Positions 37,039-47,426 of a stretch of 64,000 nt of DNA are shown here, one piece after another. Within the stretch, counting starts at the first letter, position 1, and every line of letters begins with the position of its first letter. The notes beneath the pieces were generated by a model. That model ran no database searches. It was not told the DNA's origin and saw only the letters and a program-made list of their open reading frames with translations. The stretch comes from Luzula sylvatica (Eukaryota; Streptophyta; Magnoliopsida; Poales; Juncaceae): NCBI GenBank assembly GCA_946800325.1, contig OX326960.1, positions 14,284,393 to 14,348,392 of the forward strand. Direction: 5' to 3'. The position numbers were made by a program, and so were the translations under genes.

Positions 37039-40000
37039 ATGGCAACTCCGACTGTATCCAGTGCTAATTTTGACGACCTGGAAAGGGACTTGGAAGCACT
37101 GCTCAGAGACCGTAATAGCAGCCATCTGAACCACAATCCCTCCCCGTTCGAGAATTTTAACGATCTAAACATGTTCCGCTCCGGCAGTGCGCCGCCTACC
37201 GTTGAAGGTTCTAGAACCGCCTACGGTAACTTGTTCGACAACATGCATTCCAGCTCGCCTATTGACGAAGAGGACGAAGAGTCCATGCGAGCTCATCCAG
37301 ATTACCTCTCCTATTATTACTCCAACGAAAACCAAAACCCTAGGTTGCCTCTGCCTATGGTTAACAAAGAGGACTGGAGAGCGTCTCAGAGATTTCGTGC
37401 GTCGGGGGCCGTGGGGCCCACTGGAGGCGGAGGTTTAGGTGGACAAAGTCCACACAGATTTGGCGGGATTGGAGATAGAAGGAGAAACGTCGAATTCGAA
37501 GATAGGTCTAATAGTAACAGAGAACTTACTTCGCTTCTATCCAATCATCATATGGGTATCGGGTCCGATAGTCTTCTCGGGTTAACGGATTTCGAGGCGA
37601 GAAGGAAGAGCATCACAGATGCTTTACAGGTTTGCTTCTTAATTTTTCTTTCACTGGTTTTTAATTATTATTATTTGACTAGATTTAATTTGAGAATTTT
37701 GTTTTTTTAGAATAATATGGCATATCAGTCATCCCTAACTGGGAATCCTTCGCGCCCATCACCTAACTTCCCTCTTACCGGGTCCGAGTTACTAACAGAT
37801 CCACTACCTGCAAGAATTCGCAGCGTGGCACCACCAGCCTCTAACGCCTTAATGGGTATGGGTCGTAGCATCACGCCCGAGCCGCAAATGATCCGACGAA
37901 TTCCAAGTCCGTGCCTCCCTCCAGTTGGCGTCAGAATGAATACGACCAGTATTGAAAGTGAAATGAATGACGCAATCTTAGGCATGTCTAGCTTGAATGT
38001 CGGGTATAATAACACGGTTACGGGTTTACCGACCCGTACCAACAACGATTATGCTGCACAAATGATAAACAGCCCGGAGTATCTCAACTTGAACAGAAAC
38101 CAAGCGGGTTCGAGTTATCACGGGTCCGTGGCGGACCCGGTGTACGGACAATACCCACAATCATCGAATGAAAACTATTTGGGTTCGCTCCAAATGGATC
38201 TTCTACCAGAATACCAAAAGGCGTACCTTAAGAGCTTAGTTGCACAACAGAAGCTTCAACAATTCCGTACCGCTACCAGTACCGGTACGTCCACTTCGAA
38301 CCGCGGTTTCTATGGAAGGGACAGTTCTTCTTTTGGGATGAGTACCGGTACGGGTACGGGTTACGGGTTAGCAAGCCCCATATCTGGATCTTTTCTCAGC
38401 TCTTTGACATCTCAGGCTCGTGCTAGGCAAGGCGAGAGGATGACACGTGCCGCTTCTATGAGGAATTACGGGTCTGACGCAACTTTTATCGATGACGGGT
38501 TCACTTTGCCTTTATTAGAAGATTTCAAGACCAATAAGACGAAATCTTTTGAATTATCTGATATTATTGGCCATGTCGTCGAATTCAGGTATTATTTCAC
38601 TCCATTTTGTTTGTATTCGCTTTTTTATTTTCGTTTATTTTGAATTTTTTTATTTTTGTTGTGAAAATACAGCTCGGATCAGTATGGGAGTAGATTTATA
38701 CAGCAAAAACTCGAAACCGCAACGTTAGAAGAGAAAAACATAATATTTCCTGAAATATTCCCTCATGCTCGGCCTTTAATGACCGATGTTTTTGGAAATT
38801 ACGTCATTCAAAAAGTAATATTTTTTAATATTAATCAATTAATTAATATTAGATAATAAAATATGTTATTTTCTGCAGTTCTTTGAGTACGGAACCGAAC
38901 CGCAAAGAAGGCAACTTGCAACCCAACTAAAAGGACACGTTTTGCAACTAACTCTTCAAATGTATGGCTGTCGTGTCATCCAGAAGGTTCCGCTCTTTTC
39001 CTTTTTTTTAATAATAATAATAATAATTTATTTGTTAAAAAATAAAATGATAGTATTTGTGTAGGCATTGGAAGTGGTGGGTGTGGACCAGCAAACCGAC
39101 ATGGTGCACGAACTGGAGGGCTCCATTATGAGATGCGTCAGAGATCAGAACGGGAATCACGTGATTCAAAAATGTATAGAATGCGTTCCTCAAGATAAAA
39201 TCATGTTTATTATTTCGTCCTTTTTCGGCCATGTTGTCGAGCTTTCCACTCATCCATATGGTTGCCGTGTCATCCAGGTATAATAATATAATATTTATTT
39301 ATATTTTCCAAATTATATAAAGTATAGGTATAGTCATAATTATTTATTTAATTCTTTTGTATTTTTCAGAGGGTATTGGAACATTGTAACGATGCGGAAA
39401 CGCAAAGAATTATGATGGCAGAAATCATGCCTTATATAATAACCTTGGCTCAAGACCAATATGGAAATTATGTCATTCAGGTTACTATTAAATTAATAAA
39501 TAAATTCTTTATTTTTATTATTTAATCGGTTTATTTATATGATTATTGTAGCATGTTTTGCAACACGGGAAGCCAGAGGAGCGATCTGTAATAATAACGA
39601 AATTAGCAGGCCAAATTGTAAAAATGAGTCAACAGAAATTCGCATCCAATGTGGTGGAGAAATGCTTGACTTTCGGTACGCAAGAGGAGCGTCAGATCTT
39701 GATCAATGAAATCCTCGGTACCACTGACGAAAACGAACCCTTACAGGTACGTGCTATATTTTATCATTTGATAGTACGATAAATCTATATAATAATATTA
39801 TATTTTGTTATTATTTCGAAGGTGATGATGAAAGACCAGTTCGCGAACTATGTGGTACAGAAGGTTCTAGAAACTTGTGACGAAGCGAACAGAGAGCTTA
39901 TTTTGTCACGTATAAAGGTCCATTTGAATGCTTTGAAGAAATATACGTATGGAAAACATATTGTTGCGCGTGTCGAAAAACTCATCACTGCTGGAGGTAC

Positions 40001-40091
40001 ATTTTCAATATATAATAATAATTTTTTAACATATTTAATAATTTTTATTTGTTATTGTGTAGAGAGGGTCTCGGCTTCTTCTGCAGCATAA
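37039..40091 (+). CDS. Pumilio (PUF) RNA-binding protein, APUM1-6 type
   Basis: Nine exons join in phase: 37039-37629, 37711-38588, 38673-38814, 38879-38986, 39065-39277, 39370-39480, 39552-39746, 39822-39996 and 40063-40091 (2442 nt, 813 aa). The N-terminal ~475 residues are low-complexity and probably disordered. From about residue 478 there are eight PUF repeats. Their base-reading triplets are, in order, S-R-Q, N-Y-Q, C-R-Q, N-H-Q, C-R-Q, N-Y-Q, S-N-E and N-Y-Q. By the known PUF code, read from repeat 8 to 1, this specifies UGUANAUA, the canonical Nanos-response element. The protein binds 3' UTRs in the cytoplasm and represses translation or destabilises mRNA. It is shorter than Arabidopsis APUM1-4 (about 960 aa), mainly in the N-terminal part. 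The start at 37039 (MATPTVSS) is preferred over an in-frame upstream ATG at 36955. Confidence 0.95.
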
Positions 40092-40578
40092 GGTCTGGAA
40101 CGAGTCGATTGTACAGACAAAATAGTGAGGATTATAATCGTGTATTAAAATCTTTCGTTTTCGTTGTATAATCTGTGAAGGAATCGAGTAAGTGGGCCTT
40201 GTTGTAAATAAAGTAAGAAAGAGGGTCCTCTTTGAAAATAAGATTTTTTGTTTATGAACTTGTTGTATGTTTGTTTGTATATTTTGTAACCGTGCTTTTT
40301 AAGGCGATTAGATGGGTTGTTAACTAGGCTAGAGTTTTTAAGAAGCATGTAATCAATGAATGGGGGACACTTGTAGAATTTTGCATGGTTTTATGGGCTA
40401 AAATGCAATGTGTATATATTCAGATGTTATAATTTAGTGACATCTCTTATCTTATTATGTATTGTTACTTTTTCGTGTTTGTGCTTGCATGGTTCTGTTA
40501 TGCCATTATGGGGTTTCAAATTATTGCAAATAAAGAACAATTCAGTGTCAGTATAGTACCAAATCTCACACAAAATCA
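40092..40578 (+). other. Pumilio 3' UTR and downstream region
   Basis: The region includes AAATAAAG (about 40206) and two potential PUF sites, TGTATATT (40276-40283) and a perfect TGTATATA (40411-40418). Much of 40270-40500 is duplicated at about 45325-45560. Confidence 0.6.
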
Positions 40579-40587
40579 TTTCAAATT

Positions 40588-40851
40588 GAGTGATGATGCA
40601 CTTCCCCATCATCTCTCCCCCATCTCTCCCCCACCTCGGAATGAACGCCGGAAGGTTTAACACCATAAAATTTTATATCTTAAAATCATGGTTTAACATC
40701 TTAATCTATAGTTTAACATCATAATTAAGATGTTAAACTATAAATTAAGATGTTAAACCATAATTAAGATATTAAATTTGATGGTGTTAAACCATCCGGT
40801 GACACATCAAGAGGTGTGGGGGATGGTATTGGGGGAGGTACAACTTTCTCC
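40588..40851. mobile_element. MITE with 9-bp target duplication, copy 1
   Basis: A 264-bp element flanked by TTTCAAATT (40579-40587 and 40852-40860). The ends GAGTGATGATGCACTTCCCC and GGAGAAAGTTGTACCTCCCC (right end reverse-complemented) are an imperfect inverted repeat. The middle folds on itself through AACATCTTAAT/ATTAAGATGTT units. The paralogous copy of the surrounding sequence at about 45600 has TTTCAAATT once and no element. A second copy lies at 61479-61718. The 9-bp duplication points to the Mutator superfamily. Confidence 0.88.
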
Positions 40852-40950
40852 TTTCAAATTTGTTGCAACCTTCTCAAATTATGTATGTGATAGGGATAAT
40901 TTAGTAAATGTTATAATTAACAAGACAATTTAGTAAACAAACTTTATTTC

Positions 40951-41019
40951 AATGCTTTCAAGAAATATACATATGGAAATGAACTAATTGCTGCTCGTGT
41001 CGAAAAACTTATTTCATAA
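40951..41019 (+). pseudogene. Pumilio C-terminal fragment
   Basis: AATGCTTTCAAGAAATATAC onward encodes NAFKKYTYGNELIAARVEKL, then I, S and a stop. This corresponds to residues of the last PUF flank encoded at 39926-39990 ([19 protein letters not shown]). Its edges do not coincide with exon borders, so it is a piece of a decayed tandem duplicate, or of a second PUF gene, lying 0.9 kb downstream of the intact gene. Confidence 0.75.
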
Positions 41020-41612
41020 TTTAGTAAACTAACTTTATACTCGTAAACACATCTTTCAAAACTATCCAAAAAAATTTATCCAATTTTTAATAATATTTAT
41101 TAGAACTAAAAATACAAAACGTGGTGGCCAAAGCGTGGGGAGGCTACTATGCGATTACAATGAAAAAATAGCACAAATTCTCGCGCAATTACGCAGGGGT
41201 AGTATATATGGAGGCTTTTAAAAATTTAATATTAAATTCGTTTCAACAAAACACAAATATAATCTACGTAGTATTATATTATTATATGAGATTATTGTAG
41301 TTATAATTTTTTGAAAAATGAATAATAATGCTTAAAAAAATTATATTATGTAAATAGCATTGTATTTTCAAGCCATAATGGTACTGTCAAAACAATAATT
41401 GTAATGTCAAAATATAATATTTGAAGCTCGAGGATATTTGCATAACGAATAAAAATGTATGCAATTTTATCATTTAAAAAAATTTGCACTTTTAGTTTCT
41501 TACATTTAAACAAAAAAATATATTTACATTTTAGTATTGCCAAAATTTAATAATTGAAGTTCGAAGATATTTGTAAATATGGTCAACAAAAAATATATAT
41601 ACTAACCGTATG
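41020..41612. other. AT-rich DNA with a degenerate GC palindrome
   Basis: A palindrome-like CTCGCGCAATTACGCAGGGG (about 41180-41199) followed by TAGTAT resembles the perfect palindrome at 41613-41630. No gene recognised. Confidence 0.35.
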
Positions 41613-41630
41613 CCCGCGCAATTGCGCGGG
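41613..41630. other. Perfect 18-bp GC palindrome, Helitron-like hairpin
   Basis: CCCGCGCAATTGCGCGGG. Read on the minus strand it is followed seven bases later by TTAGT, close to the hairpin-plus-CTRR layout of Helitron 3' ends. Related palindromes lie at 16813 and 41180. Confidence 0.4.
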
Positions 41631-41647
41631 TAGTATTGTAAAGTATT

Positions 41648-41970
41648 ATTTACTCGCATGATTGCGATGTTTAAAATGACCATATTTTGTTCGTGTTTGT
41701 CCAACTCGATGGGGAGATCATAATTTTGAATAATGTCAGCACTGAGCTTTATTTACTTGCATGATCGTAATGTTGAAAATGAATATGTTTTCTTGGTGCT
41801 AGCCCAACCTGATGGAGAGTTCAAAATTTTGAACAATGACAGCATAGGAAACGACTTTGAAGACAACCAAGAAAGCAAAAAAATAAGAAAATCACTATAT
41901 TGTGTAAAACCAGAAAGAATTATACTATACCCACTATCATATCCAATAAGTCAATTGACAGAATAAGCCA
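41648..41970 (+). repeat. ~100-bp tandem duplication with a 77-aa frame
   Basis: TATTTACTCGCATGATTGCG to GAATAATG (41648-41735) recurs, diverged, as TATTTACTTGCATGATCGTA to GAACAATG (about 41750-41843). The frame at 41733-41966 spans the second copy. I do not recognise the peptide and cannot support it as a gene. Confidence 0.5.
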
Positions 41971-42054
41971 ACAAGGATGGAGCAAGTTAACGAAAATATA
42001 TTTACAAACTATCCAGATTACGTGATAAAGGATAAAGACTGCACTGTCAGAAAC

Positions 42055-43020
42055 GAACAACACACACATCTCAGACTCAACTGAACGAACTCATAGTCCA
42101 TCCATTTGAAGATCCGAAACAAAAACACAAATCATAAGAACAGTAGCAGAAAACAAAACGAATAAAATAATAAAAGCAAAGAACTCAGAAAAACCAAAAG
42201 TGAGAAATTTGTACGAAATGTGACGGCCTCTGATTGCGAATCGTATCTCAAGTCAAAATTACCCAACACATATAGGAACCAGAAAGAACAAACTGCACAT
42301 AGCATCGTTCGATACCTTAATCCGGTTTAGTTATGACAAAATTCTTCATAGACCTACAGATTTTCGATAAAAGAGAAAAAGCAAAGAAGTAAACACAGGA
42401 AAACAAAGCATAAAATAGAAAGAAGAAAAAGCATAAAAACAACAATGCGGATAAACCAAAAAGGGAAAAGAGAGTCACAAAATGCGATAATGGGCAAAAG
42501 GCACAACCACAAACAGTAGAAAAGAAATATGCGTTCCACCCTTCTCCGATAATAGAGACTCCACAGTCACAAACATACAACACACACGTTCCACCCTTCT
42601 CGAGCAAACGAACTCATATCCCACACATTTGAAAATCCGAAGGAAAAACAGAAAACATAAGAATCAAAGGATAAAACAAAAAGAATAAAACAATAAAAAC
42701 AACAAAAGCAAAAAATCCAAAAGAGAAAAAACATTAAGAAACGCGAAAGCCTCTGATTACGATTGACAATCGGAATAAAAAATGGTGCCACGATTACACC
42801 GTTCTTACGTCCGATGTACGACAACCAGAAAGAACAAACTGCACGTAGCATCGTTCGATACTTTAATATGGTTTATTTGCGAAAATTATGATAGACCAAC
42901 ACACTTTTAATAAAACAAAAAACAAAGAAGCAAAAGGGGCTTGAACATAGCAAAATAGAAAGAAAAAAAAAACACAAAGCAGAATAAGGCAAAAATAAGA
43001 ATCAAACAGAGGCCAAAACT
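42055..43020. repeat. Diverged tandem duplication, ~0.5-kb units
   Basis: Unit 1 (about 42055-42565) and unit 2 (about 42566-43020) share, in the same order, CAACACACAC, CGAACTCATA, GAAAATCCGAA-type, GCCTCTGATTACGA-type, AGAAAGAACAAACTGCAC and TAGCATCGTTCGATAC. The + strand is extremely A-rich (AAAACA/AAAGAA runs). The long minus-strand frames, rich in Phe, Leu and Cys, result from that bias and are not called as genes. Confidence 0.6.
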
Positions 43021-43895
43021 GATGAAATCAGAAAATAGTCAGAAAAAACAACAATGAGCAAATATAGAACCAATGTATGAGCAACAATGGGCAAATATCA
43101 GAACAAATAAGAGCAAGAAAACAAATATGCATATCATGTACACATGTCCGATAAATCGAACAATAAGTCCCAACTCCCAACAATCTACTTAGAAGGACCA
43201 ATAAAGCACTGACAATGAGATCCACGCACGAACAGTCCAACACACAACCGAGAAAACCGAACAAATCCACCAATTTGAATTCAACAGTTCAAGACAGAAA
43301 AGAACATGCGAACCAGAAGAATAGAAGACAAAACCGCAGATGCAAAGAAAAGGCGTAGCAGCCCAAAAGCCTGGAGACGACGAACCCGAGAAACATGATG
43401 TTTTGCTTCATTTTAATGAAGAAAGTAGAAGAATAAACATGCGCACAAAGCATTTGTGAATGGAAAGACAAAACAAAGATGAATGGACCCATCCCACATG
43501 AAATAACACACAACAAACATGACACAAACCAAGACCATGTAAAAAAAAAACACTCCACTAACACATCATGATAAGATGCAAATCATTGATAAAAAAGGAT
43601 ACCAAATCAAACGGCCCACAATCCATCTATCAAGCAAATAGAATGAAGGGTAGAAATTGAATATGACTATCAAGCAGCCATAAGCAACCAGGTGACGTGA
43701 AAGCATAAGAAGGGAGATAAAAAAGTAAAAATATACTAATTATTAAAATATGATTATACATTTTTTATCACTAAAAGAAAGATGTATATATTTTTCTGTT
43801 AATTTATTCAAATATGTATATATCACAAAAAAATTAAAAACAATATTTTTGGATATTAGGCTTTTAATTTTGGACCTTAAAACCAAAATGTATAC
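43021..43895. other. A-rich intergenic DNA, no gene recognised
   Basis: Continues the A-rich composition of the tandem duplication. Minus-strand frames here are composition artefacts. Confidence 0.35.
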
Positions 43896-43899
43896 ATTT

Positions 43900-44310
43900 T
43901 TTCGACCAGTCTGCCGAAACAGGGCTCGGCGTGTTTCGATCACTTCTCTGCCAAATCAAGACTCGACGTGTTTCGATTACTTGTCTGCCGAAACAAGACT
44001 AGACGTGTTTCGTCGACCATTCGTGATTCGTCTGCCGAAACAAGGCGGCGTGTTTCGACCACTGGGTTGCCGAAACAGGATTCGACGTGTTTCGACCACT
44101 TGTCTGCCGAAACAAGACTCGACGTGTTTCGACCATTTGTTTGTCGAAACAGGGCTCTGCGTGTTTCGACTACCCATCCGCCGAAACAGGGTTCGACGTG
44201 TTTCGACCACCTGTCTGTCGAAACAAGAATCACAGGGCTGCTTGTATCGGCGACCCATTTGCCGAAACAGGGCTACGACTCGTCTTCCGAAACAGGCTCC
44301 ATGTGGTTTA
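43900..44310. repeat. Minisatellite, ~37-bp hairpin units, block 1
   Basis: About eleven units of the type CTGCCGAAACAAGACTCGAC / GTGTTTCGACCACTTGT. Within each unit TGTTTCG and CGAAACA form a 7-bp perfect inverted repeat, so every unit can fold. Blocks 2 (44600-44735) and 3 (45166-45315) belong to a second copy of the array. Confidence 0.88.
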
Positions 44311-44599
44311 CAATTTTTATCTGAAATTCTCTACTGTTTTCGCGTTATTACCGCTCTCAAACTGTATGTTTCTCGTAGTGATATTTTATAGTGATTTGAG
44401 TTTAGGAAATCCTCGTTATTGATTTATTTTGCTAGTTATTTGAATTTCTAAGCTCGATGTTGGCTTACTGTATACTTATTGATTCAATTGCACAGTTGAC
44501 GACTAATTGCAGCAAAATTAGCTCAAGTTGAAGCTAAATTGTGATCAATTAGGGCTGCATTTTGTTGCGAAACTCTTAATTGATTGATTTACTTAATTG

Positions 44600-45315
44600 A
44601 CGACCAGTCTGCCGAAACAGGGCTCGGCGTGTTTCGATCACTTCTCTCAGTTCTCTGCCGAATCAAGACTCGACGTGTTTCGATTACTTGTCTGTCGAAA
44701 CAAGACTCGACGTGTTTCGTCGACCATTCGTCTAGGGATGGGCAAATTGTTCGGTTTATTTGGGAACCAAACCGAACCGGTCGAATTCGGTTTAATCGGT
44801 TCGGTTTTTCGGTTTATTCGGTTCGGTTCGGTTCAAAAATTGATATTATTCGGTTTTGGTATTTTTAAACCGATTAAACCGAACCGACCGAATTAGTATT
44901 ATTTTTCATGTTTTTATTATGTTTATTTTAAAAAATTTTAATATTTCATATTGTAAAATTATAAATAATATAATTATATTTTATTTGATTTGTTTTTATA
45001 TCTTTTTTGCTAAATAGAATTTGAATTTTATTATTATAAACCTTCTTATTCGGTTCAACCGAACAAACCGAATAAGACATTCGGTTTAATCATTTCGGTT
45101 TTAAATAAGTTCAAATTTTATTCGGTTCGGTTCTGTTTGAGTCGGTTGGGTCTTAATCGGTTCGGTTCGTCTGCCGAAACAAGGCGGTGTGTTTCGATCA
45201 CTGGGTTGCCGAAACAAGACTCGAGGTGTTTGGACCACTTGTCTGCCGAAAAAAGACTCGTCGTGTTTGGACCACTTGTCTGCCGAAACAAGACTCGACG
45301 TGTTTCGACCATTTT
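44600..45315. repeat. Second copy of the minisatellite, split by an insertion
   Basis: 44600-44732 repeats the start of block 1 almost exactly (CGACCAGTCTGCCGAAACAG to GTCGACCATTCGT), and 45166-45315 resumes with GTCTGCCGAAACAAGGCGG. The 433 bp between them is an inserted element. Confidence 0.8.
44733..45165. mobile_element. CGGTTCGGTT-rich insertion, 433 bp
   Basis: It starts TAGGGATGGGCAAATTGTTC, a common start of plant hAT-type MITEs, and both flanks are arrays of CGGTTCGGTT / AACCGAACCG. It is flanked by TTCGTC on both sides (44727-44732 and 45166-45171), and block 1 of the minisatellite shows the uninterrupted arrangement. The right end lacks a match to TAGGGATGGG, so the element is incomplete or atypical. 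Confidence 0.6.
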
Positions 45316-45324
45316 GTCTTATGT

Positions 45325-45665
45325 GCTTGTTTGTTTGTATATTTCGTGCTGTAGTCTACTGTAAAAGCTAAGAGTGAGAGTTAACCGTGCTTTTTAAGGC
45401 GATTGGATGGGTTGTTAACTAGGCTAGAGTTTTAAGAAGCATCTAATCAATGAATGGGGGACACTTGTAGAATTTTGCATGGTTTTATGGGCTAAAAGCC
45501 AATGTGTATATTCATATGTTATAATTTAGTGACATCTCTTATCTTATTATGTATTCTTACTTTTTTTGTGTTTGTGCTTGCATTATCTCACAGAAAATCA
45601 TTTCAAATTTGATGCAACCTTCTCGAACTGTGCATGTTTTATGTGTAATTTAGTTAATGTAATTC
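45325..45665 (+). repeat. Duplicated piece of the Pumilio 3' region
   Basis: TTGTTTGTATATTTCG, a ~33-bp insertion, then AACCGTGCTTTTTAAGGCGA through TCATTTCAAATTTGATGCAA reproduces 40270-40500 joined to about 40568-40587 and 40861-40905. It lacks ~80 bp (40490-40568) and lacks the MITE. It shows that the 3' region was duplicated before the MITE inserted. Confidence 0.85.
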
Positions 45666-45923
45666 ATTTTTAATGGAGAATTCTTAAAAAAAGGTTAATT
45701 TTTTTTAATATTATAAAAATCCCTTCACATTTTAGTTTTTTTGGAGTATCCAAGAAAATTAAAGATTTTTTTAAAAAATTACCTGTTTGGATTCTTTAAA
45801 AAACTATGATTTCATCCTTTTTTGTTTTAATTGACTTGGAAATGTTTCACATGTAATCCAAGTTGAAACACTGAAAACATGATAAGCAAAAATTATTTAA
45901 ATTCGTATGATAACAAATATAAT

Positions 45924-45977
<54 letters not shown>
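45924..45977. repeat. (CT)n microsatellite
   Basis: About 27 uninterrupted CT dinucleotides. Confidence 0.95.
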
Positions 45978-45979
<2 letters not shown>

Positions 45980-46152
45980 CTGAAATTGCATGAGCTAACA
46001 GTACTTTTGGTTACTAGTCATGCATTTCTCACCATTTTCCAATTCTTCAGATATATAAATTAACAATTAACTTATTTTAATGAAAACCTCTTCATTTTGT
46101 ACAAGTAATTAAAAGAAAGTAATATTGTGGAAGATTGAGTTTATCGAAAATT

Positions 46153-46806
46153 TAAGTGAGATTATGGAGAAAACTGAAGAACAGTTTGATTCCTTGAAGA
46201 AAATTAGCAGAACAAGTAATACTTATGTCACAGTGGGAATGTGACATAAATAAGGCCGGTACAGGACTAAGGGGCTGGGCTATGCAAAACCCAATCAAGG
46301 TGCAGCTTGCTCGGATATGGGATACTTTTACCGAGGAGGGACTAGTAAAGTGGGACCGACTACAAGCTCTAATGATTCCGCCAGAGAGGGTGGACGTGGC
46401 CATGAATGCTCTATGTGACGAAGTGGCGGATATGGAATTGATCAAGAATGGCTCAAAAAGAGCAATCGATATGTTGAAGACGGCCAGGGGGGATAAAAAA
46501 GTGCGAAGAAGTGCGAGGCTGTCCACTAAAAACTCGGTCTCGTATGTGGGATCGGTACATAAGACGCATAACACACAATTTGGGAAGACGAACCAATTCA
46601 ATTCGGGGCTACGCAAGTGATCCGCGAAGAAAATTTTAACGAACACCATTACCACGATGCCAGTTCTCGACATGGACGCAATCGTTATGGATATGCCTCT
46701 CGAGGATGAGATCTCAATATCTGAGGCATTGCAACTTATCGAGCGTGTTGGGGTGGATGAGAAAACATTTCTTGACGAAATCGCTGCATCTGGTGAGGTG
46801 CACTGA
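46153..46806 (+). pseudogene. Unrecognised coding remnant, possibly LINE ORF1
   Basis: The main frame (46225-46620) reads MSQWECDINKAGTGLRGWAM and ends with a basic RRSARLSTK stretch; a second frame (about 46657-46806) is acidic and ends before a stop. Position, just upstream of LINE ORF2 on the same strand, and the basic RRSxRL motif fit the C-terminal part of a plant L1 ORF1. The CCHC finger and DUF4283-type domain are not visible. I cannot exclude an unrelated gene fragment. Confidence 0.35.
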
Positions 46807-46950
46807 AGAATTCGAGAGAATTCTGGATAAGCAGGTCCTTTGTAGTAATGTTAACTAAATTAATTATGTTCTTGTTGGCGTGTGCAAGTGTAAGGATGTG
46901 ACCAAATGTGGGTTTTTCTTGGAGGAAAATTTGGGTTGGGTATGTGGGCT

Positions 46951-46961
46951 GTAGGGGGGGG

Positions 46962-46996
<35 letters not shown>
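46951..46996. repeat. Poly-G and (GT)n microsatellite
   Basis: A run of about eleven G followed by about seventeen GT dinucleotides, between the ORF1-like remnant and LINE ORF2. Confidence 0.9.
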
Positions 46997-46997
<1 letters not shown>

Positions 46998-47426
46998 AGG
47001 GAGGGAGAGTATCTTTTGCTTGGTATGATGTGCCAAGGCTTTTGTTGTATTCCATTTCTAGTAAACGAAGTAATGACCTGCTTAGTTATTCTTGCTGTGT
47101 TTTGCAAATTACACTCAATTAGTAATGTTGTAACATGCAACATGTTCGAACTGTTCCATACAGTGTACTGCACAATGAGGTCAAATGAGCAAGATAGTTA
47201 CCACTATGATTATACCGGTTTTCTAACTCTGATTGGTGGTGTGTTCTGATAGGGGTAGCAAGGGGTTTTCGACGCTTGGTTCTTGCTCGTAGTGGGAGAG
47301 CTGCAATTACAAAATTAATGAGAATAGTTACTGTTATATGGATTTTCTGGTGGCTATTACTAAATTTGGAATATTATCTTCTGGTTAAGGTGAGTAATAA
47401 TGCACAAGCTGATTCTCTACGTGTCA

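Noticed and set aside
42317..43564. Several Phe/Leu/Cys-rich minus-strand frames that look like membrane proteins
   Set aside because: They are produced by the extreme A-richness of the + strand (TTT/TTC codons on the minus strand) and contain the tandem duplication.
43750..44391. 213-codon frame with repeated CRNKTRRVSTTCLPKQ units
   Set aside because: The periodicity equals the 37-bp minisatellite, and equivalent frames exist on the other strand.
46152..46673. 173-codon minus-strand frame
   Set aside because: It is antisense to the ORF1-like remnant, on the opposite strand from the LINE, and shows no domain.
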